Assembly: GCA_937968015.1 (NCBI GenBank)
Contig: CALBSO010000109.1
Location: forward strand, 62,001-126,000
DNA: 64,000 nucleotides
Direction: 5' to 3'
Source of the DNA: an uncultured Thermomicrobia bacterium
GTDB taxonomy: Bacteria > Chloroflexota > Chloroflexia > Thermomicrobiales > JALYUS01
Shown here: piece after piece, positions 8,664-16,912 of the stretch
Layout: every line of letters begins with the position of its first letter
Numbering within the stretch: position 1 is the stretch's first letter
Made by a program: the position numbers and the translations under genes
The notes under the pieces: generated by a model
Databases searched by the model: none
What the model was told of the DNA's origin: nothing
The model's input: the letters and a program-made list of their open reading frames with translations, nothing else

Positions 8664-9056
8664 ATGGGCAAGACATTTCGGCAGATGGTGGCGGACGCGC
8701 GCGGCGAAATTGGTGTGGTCAGCCCGCAGGACGCGAAGCGCGAGATTGACAAGGGCGGTGCGACCGTTATTGATGTGCGCGAGCCGGACGAAGTCGCGGA
8801 GAGCGGCACCGTCCCCGGCGCGCGGAATATCCCGCGCGGCGTGCTGGAAATCAAGGCGGACACCGAACTGCCGATGAAAGACCCGCAATTGCAGGACCGT
8901 AATCAGAAGATGCTCATAGTCTGCGGCGCGGGCGGGCAGGCGGCGCTCGCCGCGAAGTCCCTCAAGGATATGGGCTTCACGGATGTCTCGATCATTGACG
9001 GCGGCATGAAGGGCTGGAAAGACGCCGGATACGAAACCGCCGCGCCGAAGAAGTAA
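8664..9056 (+). CDS. Rhodanese-like domain protein
   Basis: Single rhodanese domain of 130 residues. The fold markers VIDVREPDEVAESGTVPGARNIP (split here as VIDVREPDE, residues 35-43, and PGARNIPRG) and the active-site loop LIVCGAGGQAA with Cys87 are present. The loop has Q where many sulfurtransferases have R. It could transfer sulfane sulfur or act as a sulfur carrier; no partner gene is adjacent. The ATG was chosen because AAAGGGG lies 8 bases upstream. It converges on fadA with a 58-bp palindrome between them. Confidence 0.88.
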   Translation: MGKTFRQMVADARGEIGVVSPQDAKREIDKGGATVIDVREPDEVAESGTVPGARNIPRGVLEIKADTELPMKDPQLQDRNQKMLIVCGAGGQAALAAKSLKDMGFTDVSIIDGGMKGWKDAGYETAAPKK

Positions 9057-9059
9057 ACG

Positions 9060-9117
9060 GGGACCTCACCCCCGACCCCTCTCCATCGCGATGGAGAGGG
9101 GTCGGGGGTGAGGTCCC
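9060..9117. terminator. 58-bp perfect palindrome between convergent genes
   Basis: Left arm GGGACCTCACCCCCGACC through CTCTCCATCG pairs base for base with the right arm, with the centre between 9088 and 9089 and no loop. It begins 3 bases after the rhodanese stop and directly abuts the TGA of fadA. It would form a very stable hairpin from either strand and probably ends both transcripts. The CCTCACCCC and CCCCTCTCC words recur in other elements of the window. Confidence 0.75.
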
Positions 9118-10302
9118 TCAGTTCAATAATTCGAAGATGCCCGCCGCGCCCATGCCGCCGCCGACGCACATCGTCACCATGCCGTATCGGCCACCGCGCC
9201 GCCGCAGTTCGTTGATGAGGCTCACGGTCAGTTTGGCGCCCGTTGCGCCCATCGGGTGGCCGAGGGCGATCGCGCCGCCGTTGACGTTTACCTTTTCGAT
9301 GTCCATCCCCAGTTCATTGATGACGGCGAGGGATTGGGAGGCGAACGCTTCGTTCAGTTCGATCAGGTCCATGTCCTCCAGCGTGAGCCCGGCCAGTTTC
9401 AGCACTTTCGGCACGGCGACGAGCGGCCCAATCCCCATCACATCGGGCCGCACCCCCCCGACCGCGAAGGCGACAAACCGGGCGAGGGGCGTTAAGCCGT
9501 GCCGCTCCGCCGCCTCGCGCTCCATCAGGAGGACGGCGGCGGCTCCATCGCTCGTTTGCGATGAGTTGCCCGCCGTGATCGTCCCGCGCGCCGCGAAAAC
9601 GGGCCGCAGTTTGGCGAGCGCCTCCATCGAGGTCTCGCGGCGCGGCCCTTCGTCGGTCGCGAAGATCGTCTCCGATTGGCGCGTCTTGCCGTCGTCATCC
9701 ACCCAGACGGTTTCGACATGGAGCGGCACAATTTCGTCCTTGAACTTCCCCTCGGCAATTGCCGCCATCGCGCGCTGATGTGAACGGAGCGCGAAAGCAT
9801 CCTGCTCCTCGCGGCTGATGTTGAATTCACGCGCGACATTCTCGCCCGTCAGCCCCATGCTGAGGTAGACATCGGGGCATTCGGCGGCGAGTGTCGGGTT
9901 CGGGCTATTGCGCATCGTCGCGATCTGCACGAGGCTCATGCTCTCGGTGCCGCCCGCGAGGATGCAACTGCCGAAACCCGCCATGATCCGCTCGGCGGAT
10001 TGCGCGATCGTTTGCAGGCCGGAGGAGCAGAAACGGTTGACCGTCTGCGCCGCGATGCTATCCGGTAATCCGGCGCGCAGAGCGGCGATCCGCGCGACAT
10101 TCATCCCCTGCTCGCCCTCGGGGATCGCGCAGCCGATCACCACATCCTCGATCTCCGCCGGGTCCAACCCCTCCGCCCGTCGGACAACATCGGCGAGCGC
10201 CGACGCCGCCATATCATCCGGCCGCGTTGCCCGAAGCGTTCCCCGTGGCGCTTTCCCCACCGCCGTCCGCGCGCCCGCAACGATGACTGCCTCTTTGACC
10301 AT
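9118..10302 (-). CDS. fadA: Acetyl-CoA acyltransferase (thiolase)
   Basis: Thiolase of 394 residues that would cleave 3-ketoacyl-CoA in the last step of beta-oxidation. The acyl-binding Cys92 lies in NRFCSSGLQTI, the catalytic His349 in ALGHPMGATGA and the second Cys379 in MCVGGGMGAAG. The ATG at 10302 (MVKEAVIVAGARTAVGK) is at the conserved family start and is preceded by GGTAGGAAA. It is the last gene of the minus-strand fadD-fadN-fadA series. A role in degradation rather than acetoacetyl-CoA synthesis is inferred from the neighbours. Confidence 0.93.
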   Translation of the reverse strand: MVKEAVIVAGARTAVGKAPRGTLRATRPDDMAASALADVVRRAEGLDPAEIEDVVIGCAIPEGEQGMNVARIAALRAGLPDSIAAQTVNRFCSSGLQTIAQSAERIMAGFGSCILAGGTESMSLVQIATMRNSPNPTLAAECPDVYLSMGLTGENVAREFNISREEQDAFALRSHQRAMAAIAEGKFKDEIVPLHVETVWVDDDGKTRQSETIFATDEGPRRETSMEALAKLRPVFAARGTITAGNSSQTSDGAAAVLLMEREAAERHGLTPLARFVAFAVGGVRPDVMGIGPLVAVPKVLKLAGLTLEDMDLIELNEAFASQSLAVINELGMDIEKVNVNGGAIALGHPMGATGAKLTVSLINELRRRGGRYGMVTMCVGGGMGAAGIFELLN

Positions 10303-10441
10303 TTTCCTACCCCCTGCCCCCTCCCGAAACGGGAAGGGGTGACGTAATCCAAATGCCGTGCCCTTCCCCTTCATGCCTCGATCTTTCAGAGGTTCGCTGC
10401 CCCTTCCTTTTCGGGAAGGGGGGCCGGGGGATTAGGTTCCT
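10303..10441 (-). repeat. Palindromic repeats between fadN and fadA
   Basis: Two GC-rich hairpins occupy the gap. One is CCCCTCCCG-AAA-CGGGAAGGGG near 10317-10337. The other is CCCCTTCC-TTTTC-GGGAAGGGG near 10402-10421. They belong to the same word family as the palindromes at 9060-9117 and 42440-42540. Inside an operon they could partly stop transcription or protect the upstream message. Confidence 0.6.
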
Positions 10442-12865
10442 CTAATTCCGCAACGGCTTCCCCGTCTGCAACATCTGTGCGATGCGCTCCTGCGTTTTAT
10501 GGTTCTTGAGGAGGCGGAGGAAGGATTCGCGTTCGAGGCGCAGGAAGTATTCTTCGCCCACCCATTGCGGTGCGGAGAGATTGCCGCCGCAGACGACGGT
10601 CGCGATCTCCCGCAGGATCGTCGCGTCGTGGACGGAGATGAAGCCGCCCGCGCGGTATTGGTGAATGCCGACAAGCAGCGCGGCGAGCGCGCTCTGCCCG
10701 GCGGCGTAGCAGTGCGTACCGGGCAGCGGCGGTTGGTAGCCTGCGGCCGCGAGATCGAGCGCCATCCGCTTCGCTTCCGCCAGCAACCGATCTCGCCCGA
10801 GGATGATGCGGTCGGTATCACCGAGATAGCCGAGTTCACGCGCTTCGGTCGCGCTCGTGCTCACCTTCGCCTGGCCGATTGTTTCGAGAATGCGCGACAG
10901 GAACGGGAGCGCGTTCGCACCAGGTACCTTCATGGAAGGCGAGACGATGCGGCGGACGAGTTCCTTGCAACCTCCGCCACCGGGGATCAGCCCGACGCCC
11001 GCCTCAGCCAGCCCCATGTACGTCTCACCCTCGGCGCAGATGCCCGCGCTGGCGAGGGCGAGTTCGACCCCAAGCCCAAGCGTGTTCCCAAACGGGGCCG
11101 TGACGACCGGTTTCAGCGAGAACCGTAGGCGTTGCAGGAGGTGATGCCCCGATTCGAGCAGCCCGGCGAACACGCCCGGATTCGCCCGCGCGATCTCACC
11201 GATCTCGCGCAAATCTACCCCGGCGGAGAAGTATTCGCCCTGGTTGCCGATCACCATTGCCCGCCATGCGCTCTCTGCTTCGAGCCGCGTCAGCGCGCGG
11301 TCGAGCAACTGCATCGCGTCCTGGCTGATGGCGTTCGCTTTGGTGTGCATCTCGAAGCAGAGCACGCCATCGCCGAGGTCAATCAGGCTCGCGCCCTTCG
11401 ATCCCTCGATTTCCTTCCCCGCCGCCTTGAGCGCCGCGAGATCAATGATCCCCGGGTCGCGCGGGATCAGTTCGTACCGCTTCGTGATCGGGCTGTACAC
11501 CTCGGTCTGGCCGTTCGTCTGTCGGTAGAAGGTCGGATGTCCGCTGGCGAGCATCTCCGTTACCCACGGCGCGACGGCGATTCCGTGCCGCTCCATCCGC
11601 GCGACGGTCTCCGCGACGCCGAGGAGATCCCATGTCTCGAACGGGCCGCGTTCCTGCGCGAAGCCCCAGCGCATCGCGTCATCTATGCCGATGATCGTAT
11701 CGCTGATCTCCGGGACGCGCCGGGCGGTATAGGCGAGTGTCGGGACAATCGTCGCCTCGATCAGTTGCGCGTAGCGGTCGCCTGCATCCGCGCCTTCCAT
11801 GATGAAGCGCAGCCGCTCGCCGAGGTCACGGATCGCTCCGGCTTCCTTCAGCAGCGGGATGTCCGGCTCTTGCGGCGGGTGGTATTCCAGCGTGTCGAGA
11901 TCAATGACGTGAAATGCGCGCGTGCCGCCGGGGCCGTCCACGCGCTTATAGAAACCCGCGCCGGTCTTGTTGCCGCGCATGCCTGCCTCGACCATTCGCT
12001 TGACCGGCTCCGGCACACGATATTCGTCGCGCGATTCGTCGTCCGGCACGAGATCGTAGAGGTTCTCCGCGACATCCACCATGATGTCCACGCCTGCGAG
12101 GTCGGCGAGGCGGAACGACGCCGTCTTCGGCCTGCCGATCAGCGGCCCGGTGAGCGCGTCTACTTCCTCAATCGAGAAGCCGTGGTCGAATGCGTAGCGC
12201 ATCCCGGTCATACCGCTGTACGTGCCGATCCGGTTGGCGATGAAGTTCGGCGTGTCCTTGCAGCGCACGGCGCCCTTGCCGAGCGTCTGCTCCGCGAGCC
12301 GCCGCACCCGTGCGACGACGTCCGGGTTGGTGTCCGCAGTCGGGATGATTTCGAGCAGTTTCATGTAGCGCGGCGGGTTGAAGAAGTGCGTGCCGAGGAA
12401 ATGGCGGCGGAACTCCTCGGAACGCCCCGCCGCAATCTGATGAAGCGGGATGCCGGAGGTGTTCGAGGTGACGATGCTCCCCGGCTTGCGCGTTTGCTCG
12501 ATCCGCGCCATCAGCGCCTGCTTGGGCGCCAGTTGCTCGATAATCACCTCGATGATCCAGTCCGCCTCACCGACGCGCGCGAAGTCGTCGGTGAAGTTGC
12601 CGAGCGCGATCCGCTCCGCCACGGCGGCGCTGTAGAGCGACGCCGGGCGCGATTTTGCCATGCGCTCAAACCCGGCGCGGACGATCCGGTCGCGCACCGC
12701 CCTGCTTTCCAGCGTCAGCCCTTTCTTCTCCTCGTCCGGCGTCAGGGAATCCGGGGCGATGTCCAGCAGCGTGACGCGTAGCCCGGCGTTCGCGCAGTGC
12801 CCGGCAATCGCCGCCCCCATCGTGCCTGCTCCCAGCACCGCTACTCGTTGCATCGTCTCATGCAT
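10442..12865 (-). CDS. fadN: 3-hydroxyacyl-CoA dehydrogenase / enoyl-CoA hydratase fusion (FadN type)
   Basis: An 807-residue bifunctional beta-oxidation enzyme. The NAD-binding dehydrogenase comes first (VAVLGAGTMGAAIAGH, residues 8-23; THFFNPPRYMKLLEI near 165), followed by its C-terminal helical domain. The crotonase domain comes last (FSAGVDLREIGE; then EAGVGLIPGGGG with the crotonase-type Glu). This order is that of Bacillus FadN, the reverse of Escherichia coli FadB. The ATG at 12865 has GAGGGG about 7 bases upstream; a second ATG is 4 codons later. Together with FadA and FadD it supports growth on fatty acids; no acyl-CoA dehydrogenase (FadE) is present in this window. Confidence 0.93.
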   Translation of the reverse strand: MHETMQRVAVLGAGTMGAAIAGHCANAGLRVTLLDIAPDSLTPDEEKKGLTLESRAVRDRIVRAGFERMAKSRPASLYSAAVAERIALGNFTDDFARVGEADWIIEVIIEQLAPKQALMARIEQTRKPGSIVTSNTSGIPLHQIAAGRSEEFRRHFLGTHFFNPPRYMKLLEIIPTADTNPDVVARVRRLAEQTLGKGAVRCKDTPNFIANRIGTYSGMTGMRYAFDHGFSIEEVDALTGPLIGRPKTASFRLADLAGVDIMVDVAENLYDLVPDDESRDEYRVPEPVKRMVEAGMRGNKTGAGFYKRVDGPGGTRAFHVIDLDTLEYHPPQEPDIPLLKEAGAIRDLGERLRFIMEGADAGDRYAQLIEATIVPTLAYTARRVPEISDTIIGIDDAMRWGFAQERGPFETWDLLGVAETVARMERHGIAVAPWVTEMLASGHPTFYRQTNGQTEVYSPITKRYELIPRDPGIIDLAALKAAGKEIEGSKGASLIDLGDGVLCFEMHTKANAISQDAMQLLDRALTRLEAESAWRAMVIGNQGEYFSAGVDLREIGEIARANPGVFAGLLESGHHLLQRLRFSLKPVVTAPFGNTLGLGVELALASAGICAEGETYMGLAEAGVGLIPGGGGCKELVRRIVSPSMKVPGANALPFLSRILETIGQAKVSTSATEARELGYLGDTDRIILGRDRLLAEAKRMALDLAAAGYQPPLPGTHCYAAGQSALAALLVGIHQYRAGGFISVHDATILREIATVVCGGNLSAPQWVGEEYFLRLERESFLRLLKNHKTQERIAQMLQTGKPLRN

Positions 12866-12883
12866 GCATCGCCCCTCATACTT

Positions 12884-12998
12884 TGAACCGCGAAAACTAA
12901 AAAACGGAACCACAGGGACACAGAGGACCGAGGGTTTTACGGGGTTTCGCCCTTTTCTCCTTTGTATCCCTCTGCGCTCTCTGTGCCTCTGTGGTTCA
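12884..12998. repeat. TGAACC-bounded intergenic element between fadD and fadN
   Basis: The element starts TGAACCG (12884-12890) and ends GGTTCA (12993-12998). Inside, GGAACCACAGGGACACAGAG on the left is an imperfect inverted copy of CTCTGTGCCTCTGTGGTTC on the right, so it folds into a long hairpin. The fadD stop TGA (12998-12996 on the minus strand) is the first triplet of the element. A second element with the same ends lies at 49053-49153. Confidence 0.7.
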
Positions 12999-14570
12999 AT
13001 CGTCTCTCCCCTCATGTGCCGAGGCGGTTGCAAGGTGGCGGGCATCATCGCGCAGGACGCGGCGGAGGATTTTTCCGGTCGGCAGTTTCGGTAGTTCGGG
13101 ACGGAACTCGATGTGGCGAGGCGCTTTGAAGGTCGCGAGATGCTCGCGGCAGTAGGCAATCAGGTCGTCCGCAGTGGCGGTCTGGCCATCTTTCAGGGCG
13201 ACAAAGGCCATCGGGCGCTCGCCGGTGTAGGGGTCGGACATCGCGACGACCGCTGCTTCTTGCACCGCCGGGTGCCGGTAGAGGACTTCTTCCACCTCGC
13301 GCGGCCAGACCTTGAAGCCGCCCGCGTTGATCATGTCCTTCTTGCGGTCCACGATGGTGTAGTAGCCATCCTTATCCACGGTCGCGATGTCGCCGGTATG
13401 GAACCAGCCGCCGCGCAATGCCTCCGCCGTCGCCTCCGGCATCCGCCAGTAGCCGGAAAGGATATTGTCGCCACGCAGGAGGATCTCGCCCTCCGCTCCG
13501 GGCGGCACATCGTTATCGTCATCGTCCACGAGCCGCACCGCGACGCCGGGGATCGCGGGGCCAATCGTGCCGGGTTTGTTGACCAGACCGGCCGCGTTGG
13601 TGTGCGAGATCGGTGAGGCCTCGGTGAGGCCGTATCCCTCGATGATCTCTACGCCAGTCTTGTCGCGAAACGTCTCCAGCACCTGTACGGGCAATGCCGC
13701 CGCGCCGGAGAAGGCGAAACGAACGCTGGAAAGATCGAACGATGCGAGATCGGGATGGTTGACCCAGGCGACGAACATCGGCGGCGCGCCATAGAGAGCA
13801 GTGCAGCGATGTTTCTGAATCTGTTCAAGCACCTGCGTCGGCTCGAAGCGCGGCAGGAGCACCATCGTCGCGCCGACGCGGAGCATCGCCGTCATGCAGA
13901 CATTCATGCCATAGATATGGAAGAGCGGCAGGACGACGAGGGCGCGATCATCCTCTTGCGCATTGCAGCGCACGAGCCGGTCGCATTGCTCGCAGTTCGC
14001 GAGGAAGTTCCGGTGCGAGAGCATCGCGCCCTTCGACCTCCCGGTCGTGCCGGAGGTGTAACAGATCGTGGCGAGATCATCCGGGGAAATCTCCCGTGGC
14101 GCACGCTCCGGCGCGGAGCCATCGGTGAGCGCGCTCCACGTCGTCGTGCCATCGGGGGCCTCGCCTGTTCCGACGAAGAAGACATGCGCGACCGAGGGGG
14201 CATGGAGCAGGGCCTCCGCCGCGTTCGGGTAGAAGCCCTCGTAGACAACGAGCGCCGTCGCCTCGCTGTCGTTGAGGACGTAGGCGATCTCCTCCGCCTT
14301 ATACAGCACATTGATTGGCACAACCACCCCGCCGACGCGCTGGATGGCGTAGTATGCGATAACGAACTGCGGCAGATTGGGAAGCAGGATCCCCACCCGG
14401 TCGCCGTGCGTGATACCGCGCGTCGCCAGACCGTTCGCGGCCCGCTCGATAGCCGCGTCGAGGGCGGCGTAACTGATCTCAGTATCCTGGAAGATGATCG
14501 CGGGTTTTGCACCGTTGCGTTGGGTTACGGCGCGCACCAATTCCGCAAGCGTCGCTGGATTGGCAGGCAT
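12996..14570 (-). CDS. fadD: Long-chain fatty-acid--CoA ligase
   Basis: ANL-superfamily ligase of 524 residues that activates fatty acids with ATP and CoA. The P-loop-like motif ICYTSGTTGRSKGAML is near residue 165, the adenine motif EGYGLTEASP is central, the Asp element is HTGDIATVDKDGYY, and the hinge is DRKKDMINAGGFKVWPREVEE. The C-terminal lysine is in PTGKILRR. The ATG at 14570 is preceded by GGGAGGAGGAG. It is followed by fadN and fadA on the same strand, which favours a catabolic role; exact chain length is unknown. Confidence 0.92.
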   Translation of the reverse strand: MPANPATLAELVRAVTQRNGAKPAIIFQDTEISYAALDAAIERAANGLATRGITHGDRVGILLPNLPQFVIAYYAIQRVGGVVVPINVLYKAEEIAYVLNDSEATALVVYEGFYPNAAEALLHAPSVAHVFFVGTGEAPDGTTTWSALTDGSAPERAPREISPDDLATICYTSGTTGRSKGAMLSHRNFLANCEQCDRLVRCNAQEDDRALVVLPLFHIYGMNVCMTAMLRVGATMVLLPRFEPTQVLEQIQKHRCTALYGAPPMFVAWVNHPDLASFDLSSVRFAFSGAAALPVQVLETFRDKTGVEIIEGYGLTEASPISHTNAAGLVNKPGTIGPAIPGVAVRLVDDDDNDVPPGAEGEILLRGDNILSGYWRMPEATAEALRGGWFHTGDIATVDKDGYYTIVDRKKDMINAGGFKVWPREVEEVLYRHPAVQEAAVVAMSDPYTGERPMAFVALKDGQTATADDLIAYCREHLATFKAPRHIEFRPELPKLPTGKILRRVLRDDARHLATASAHEGRDD

Positions 14571-14667
14571 TCGGTCTCCTCCTCCCGCTGTTTCGTGAAC
14601 GCAATTGCATGGTTTTCGCGATGATAGCACATTCTTCATACGCGAAATCGGGCATGGTGTGCCGGAT

Positions 14668-15000
14668 TCAGACCGATGAGCGGGTTGAGAACGTCCGGCG
14701 AATCCACATCGCAATCGGCACGGTCGAATCATAGATGATGGTGTCCGGCTCATCGTTTGGGGGCTCAAACCGTTGGAGCACATCATCAAAGTCTGCGTCC
14801 CGGACGTCGTGACGGGTATGGTTCATGCGATTGGTGAGGAGACGCGCTTGTGCCTCGTCGGGCGCTATCGGGAGATAGATGACCCGCGTCGTCGCGCGGT
14901 GCCGGGCAGCGATTGCACGCGCATCATCCCGCTCTCGTCGCGTCGCGTTCGGCGCATCGTAGATGACGGTTGGGCATGAGCGGCATCCATGGACACGCAC
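14668..15000 (-). pseudogene. P-loop kinase (AAA_33-like) fragment lacking its N-terminus
   Basis: The frame from a GTG at 15000 reads VIYDAPNATRRERDDARAIA, then RVIYLPIAPDEAQARLLTNR and DVLQRFEPPNDEPDTIIYD. This is the second half of small predicted polynucleotide or zeta-toxin-like kinases: the YDAtN element, a lid, and an E-P element. The Walker A GxxGxGKS and the following 60-70 residues are absent, and upstream lies the rpsD terminator. It is probably a decayed 5'-deleted gene. Resemblance is by eye only. Confidence 0.5.
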
Positions 15001-15006
15001 CGGCTG

Positions 15007-15038
15007 AGAAACAGAAAGGAGAGGCAGTCGCCTCTCCT
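15007..15038 (-). terminator. rpsD terminator
   Basis: In the minus direction, AGGAGAGGC-GACT-GCCTCTCCT (9-bp stem, 4-nt loop) is followed by TTCTGTTTCT, 23 bases after the rpsD stop. This is a good intrinsic terminator. Confidence 0.75.
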
Positions 15039-15060
15039 GATGGCTACGGCGATAGGAGAA

Positions 15061-15684
15061 TCAGACGCGGCGGGAGTAGAACTCGACGATCAACCGCTCA
15101 TCCACTTGAATGGGGATGTCGCCGCGTTCCGGCATCGTCACGAGTCGGCCGGACATCGCAGTGCGGTCGAAGGTCATGTAGGGCGGGACGCTCGCATGCT
15201 GATCGAGCGCGTCGAGCACAATCGGGTTCTCGCGCATCTTCGGGGCGAGCGTAATCGTGTCACCCGGCTTGACGCGGTACGACGGGATGTTTACCTTCTT
15301 GCCATTGACCTGGACGTGGCCGTGGTTGACGAATTGGCGCGCCCCCCAGATCGTGGTGGAGAAGCCGAGGCGATGCACCATGTTATCCAGGCGACACTCA
15401 AGCAATTGCACGAGGATCGTGCCGCTGTTGCCGGGGAGGGAGACCGCCTCTTTCATGTAATTCATCATCTGCTTTTCGAGCACATTGTAGAGATAGCGCA
15501 ACTTCTGCTTCTCGATCAACCGCTTCGCGTACTCGGACTGCTTTGGGCGTCGCCGGTTCCCCTGGGGTGAGGCGCCCGGTGGATTCGGATGCCGCTTGAG
15601 AATCTTGACGTATTTCGGCGAGTTCGTCATCGCCATGCCGAAGCGGCGCATTTCCTTCGCCTTCGGGCCGGTATAGTTTGCCAT
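15061..15684 (-). CDS. rpsD: 30S ribosomal protein S4
   Basis: Primary 16S rRNA-binding protein of 207 residues. The S4 RNA-binding fold is visible as LECRLDNMVHRLGF and ARQFVNHGHVQVNGKKVNIPSYRVKPGD. The N-terminus reads MANYTGPKAKEMRRFGM and lacks the four cysteines of zinc-binding S4, so this is the Cys-free form. It stands alone between a kinase fragment and a lactonase gene, away from the usual rpsM-rpsK-rpoA neighbours. It may be the only S4 or a second copy; the rest of the genome is needed to tell. Confidence 0.95.
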   Translation of the reverse strand: MANYTGPKAKEMRRFGMAMTNSPKYVKILKRHPNPPGASPQGNRRRPKQSEYAKRLIEKQKLRYLYNVLEKQMMNYMKEAVSLPGNSGTILVQLLECRLDNMVHRLGFSTTIWGARQFVNHGHVQVNGKKVNIPSYRVKPGDTITLAPKMRENPIVLDALDQHASVPPYMTFDRTAMSGRLVTMPERGDIPIQVDERLIVEFYSRRV

Positions 15685-15782
15685 CTGCGGGTCTTCTCCC
15701 TGCTCTCGTAGACACCATCAAACGCCGCAGCCGCGCGGACAGACGTGTAGTGTACCCAATGTGGGCCGATGCCGTCAAGGCC

Positions 15783-15836
15783 AAAAAAGTAACGAGTAAC
15801 GAGTGGGTTGCAGTGCCCTTCTCGTACTCGTTACTT
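15783..15836 (-). terminator. Heptamer-based hairpin terminator after the lactonase-like gene
   Basis: AAGTAACGAGTA (15787-15798) is an exact inverted copy of TACTCGTTACTT (15825-15836), a 12-bp stem. Read on the minus strand the hairpin is followed by a run of T (complement of the A-run at 15783-15788), a classic intrinsic terminator. It begins 1 base after the lactonase stop. The arms are built of the GTAACGA heptamer seen elsewhere in the window. Confidence 0.8.
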
Positions 15837-15837
15837 C

Positions 15838-16608
15838 TCAGGTGTACCAATGCGGCGCGCGGCGGAGGCGCGGCCATTGGTCGGGATCGTGGGAGAGGAA
15901 GAAGGTCGCGTCGCGCTCGCCCGCGAGGCGCAGGAGGCGCGCGCGGCTCACCTTCCATGCGGTTTGGTCCGGACCGGTGCCGTGGCTCGTGCCATCCACG
16001 CACTCGCGCATCGGGAGTGCATCCACCGGGAGGAGCAGCGCGCCGGTTTCGGGTAGCATGACTATCAGCGAGACGTGCCCGACCGCGTGCCCCGGCGTGT
16101 GGATGACGGTGACGCCCGGCGCGATCTCCGCCATCTCCTGATCCGGCAGGAATTTGTAGGTGTCGGCGGCGGAGAGGAAGTCCCGTTTGCCGACGCGTGG
16201 GTTGACTTCCTTCGCCCATGTTTCCAGGCAATCCTGCCGAAGATAGACCGTCGCCCGCGGGAAGAGATGCGTCTGCCCGCAGTGATCCCAGTGGAGATGC
16301 GAGAGGATGACGGTATCAATGCTGTTCGTCGAGACGCCCATTTGCTGCAACCGGTTCGGTAGGAGGTCACTGTAGGTCATCACGGCGGGCATCAGGCCCT
16401 CCGCCTTCGTCCCCTCGTATGTCGCGTCCGGATGACCGATGTGGTCCGGGTGCATGCCCGTGTCGAGGATAATTCGCCGCCCGTCGTCCGTCTCGATCAG
16501 CGCACTCCAGACGGGCACATGGATGCGCACGCCTACATCCACGCCGGGAGTGACGGCACGGCCTTTGTCGAGGTAAATGGAACCGCCGGGGAGCAACGCT
16601 AATCGCAT
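15838..16608 (-). CDS. Metallo-beta-lactamase-fold hydrolase, N-acyl-homoserine-lactonase-like
   Basis: A 256-residue metallohydrolase. The dinuclear zinc motif is HLHWDHCG (H104, H106, D108, H109), with the second His in HTPGHAVGH, the bridging Asp in VDALPM, and a late His in SHDPDQW. Overall order and the N-terminal GGSIYLDKG match the AttM/AiiA lactonase group, which opens acyl-homoserine lactones and other lactones. The ATG has GGAGGAGGG 5 bases upstream. The natural substrate is unknown; many members act on simple lactones rather than signals. Confidence 0.8.
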   Translation of the reverse strand: MRLALLPGGSIYLDKGRAVTPGVDVGVRIHVPVWSALIETDDGRRIILDTGMHPDHIGHPDATYEGTKAEGLMPAVMTYSDLLPNRLQQMGVSTNSIDTVILSHLHWDHCGQTHLFPRATVYLRQDCLETWAKEVNPRVGKRDFLSAADTYKFLPDQEMAEIAPGVTVIHTPGHAVGHVSLIVMLPETGALLLPVDALPMRECVDGTSHGTGPDQTAWKVSRARLLRLAGERDATFFLSHDPDQWPRLRRAPHWYT

Positions 16609-16912
16609 CGCGACCCTCCTCCATATGATGGTGGAGCAATGAGTGAAGCCTCCGTATTGTACATGTTATTCGAGGATTGGTCGCCCGTCGTATCGGTCAG
16701 GTCTCCCAGCGTTTCGCGGTAGAGATCGAGGATGTCCGGCAGTGCATCGCGGGAAGGGCTGCGAATCACAGTGGCACGGTTAATGCGAGCAAAAGAATAC
16801 GGACGCGAACGCTTTGTTTTTCTTGTTCCTGATATTAGCGGCGATCCTAAGACGTATCGGCAAGGAGCGGACCGTCCGTTCCCTCCCACGTTCCGCGCAT
16901 CGGGTGAGCAGC
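16609..16912. other. Intergenic region between divergent lactonase and HTH genes
   Basis: Holds the start regions of two divergent genes. On the minus strand TACAAT near 16660 could be a -10 box for the lactonase gene. A minus-strand frame reads RATVIRSPSRDALPDILDLY followed by an acidic tail, which looks like real protein but has no start and matches no family I recognise; it may be a gene remnant. Confidence 0.35.

Noticed and set aside
11132..12781. 549-codon open frame on the plus strand across fadN
   Set aside because: It lies opposite a clear FadN and its translation is Arg/Asp/His-rich without any domain; long antisense frames are common at this GC content.
15838..16608. Evidence for a quorum-sensing system around the lactonase-like gene
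   Set aside because: No LuxI or LuxR homologue is present in the window; the enzyme may act on other lactones.
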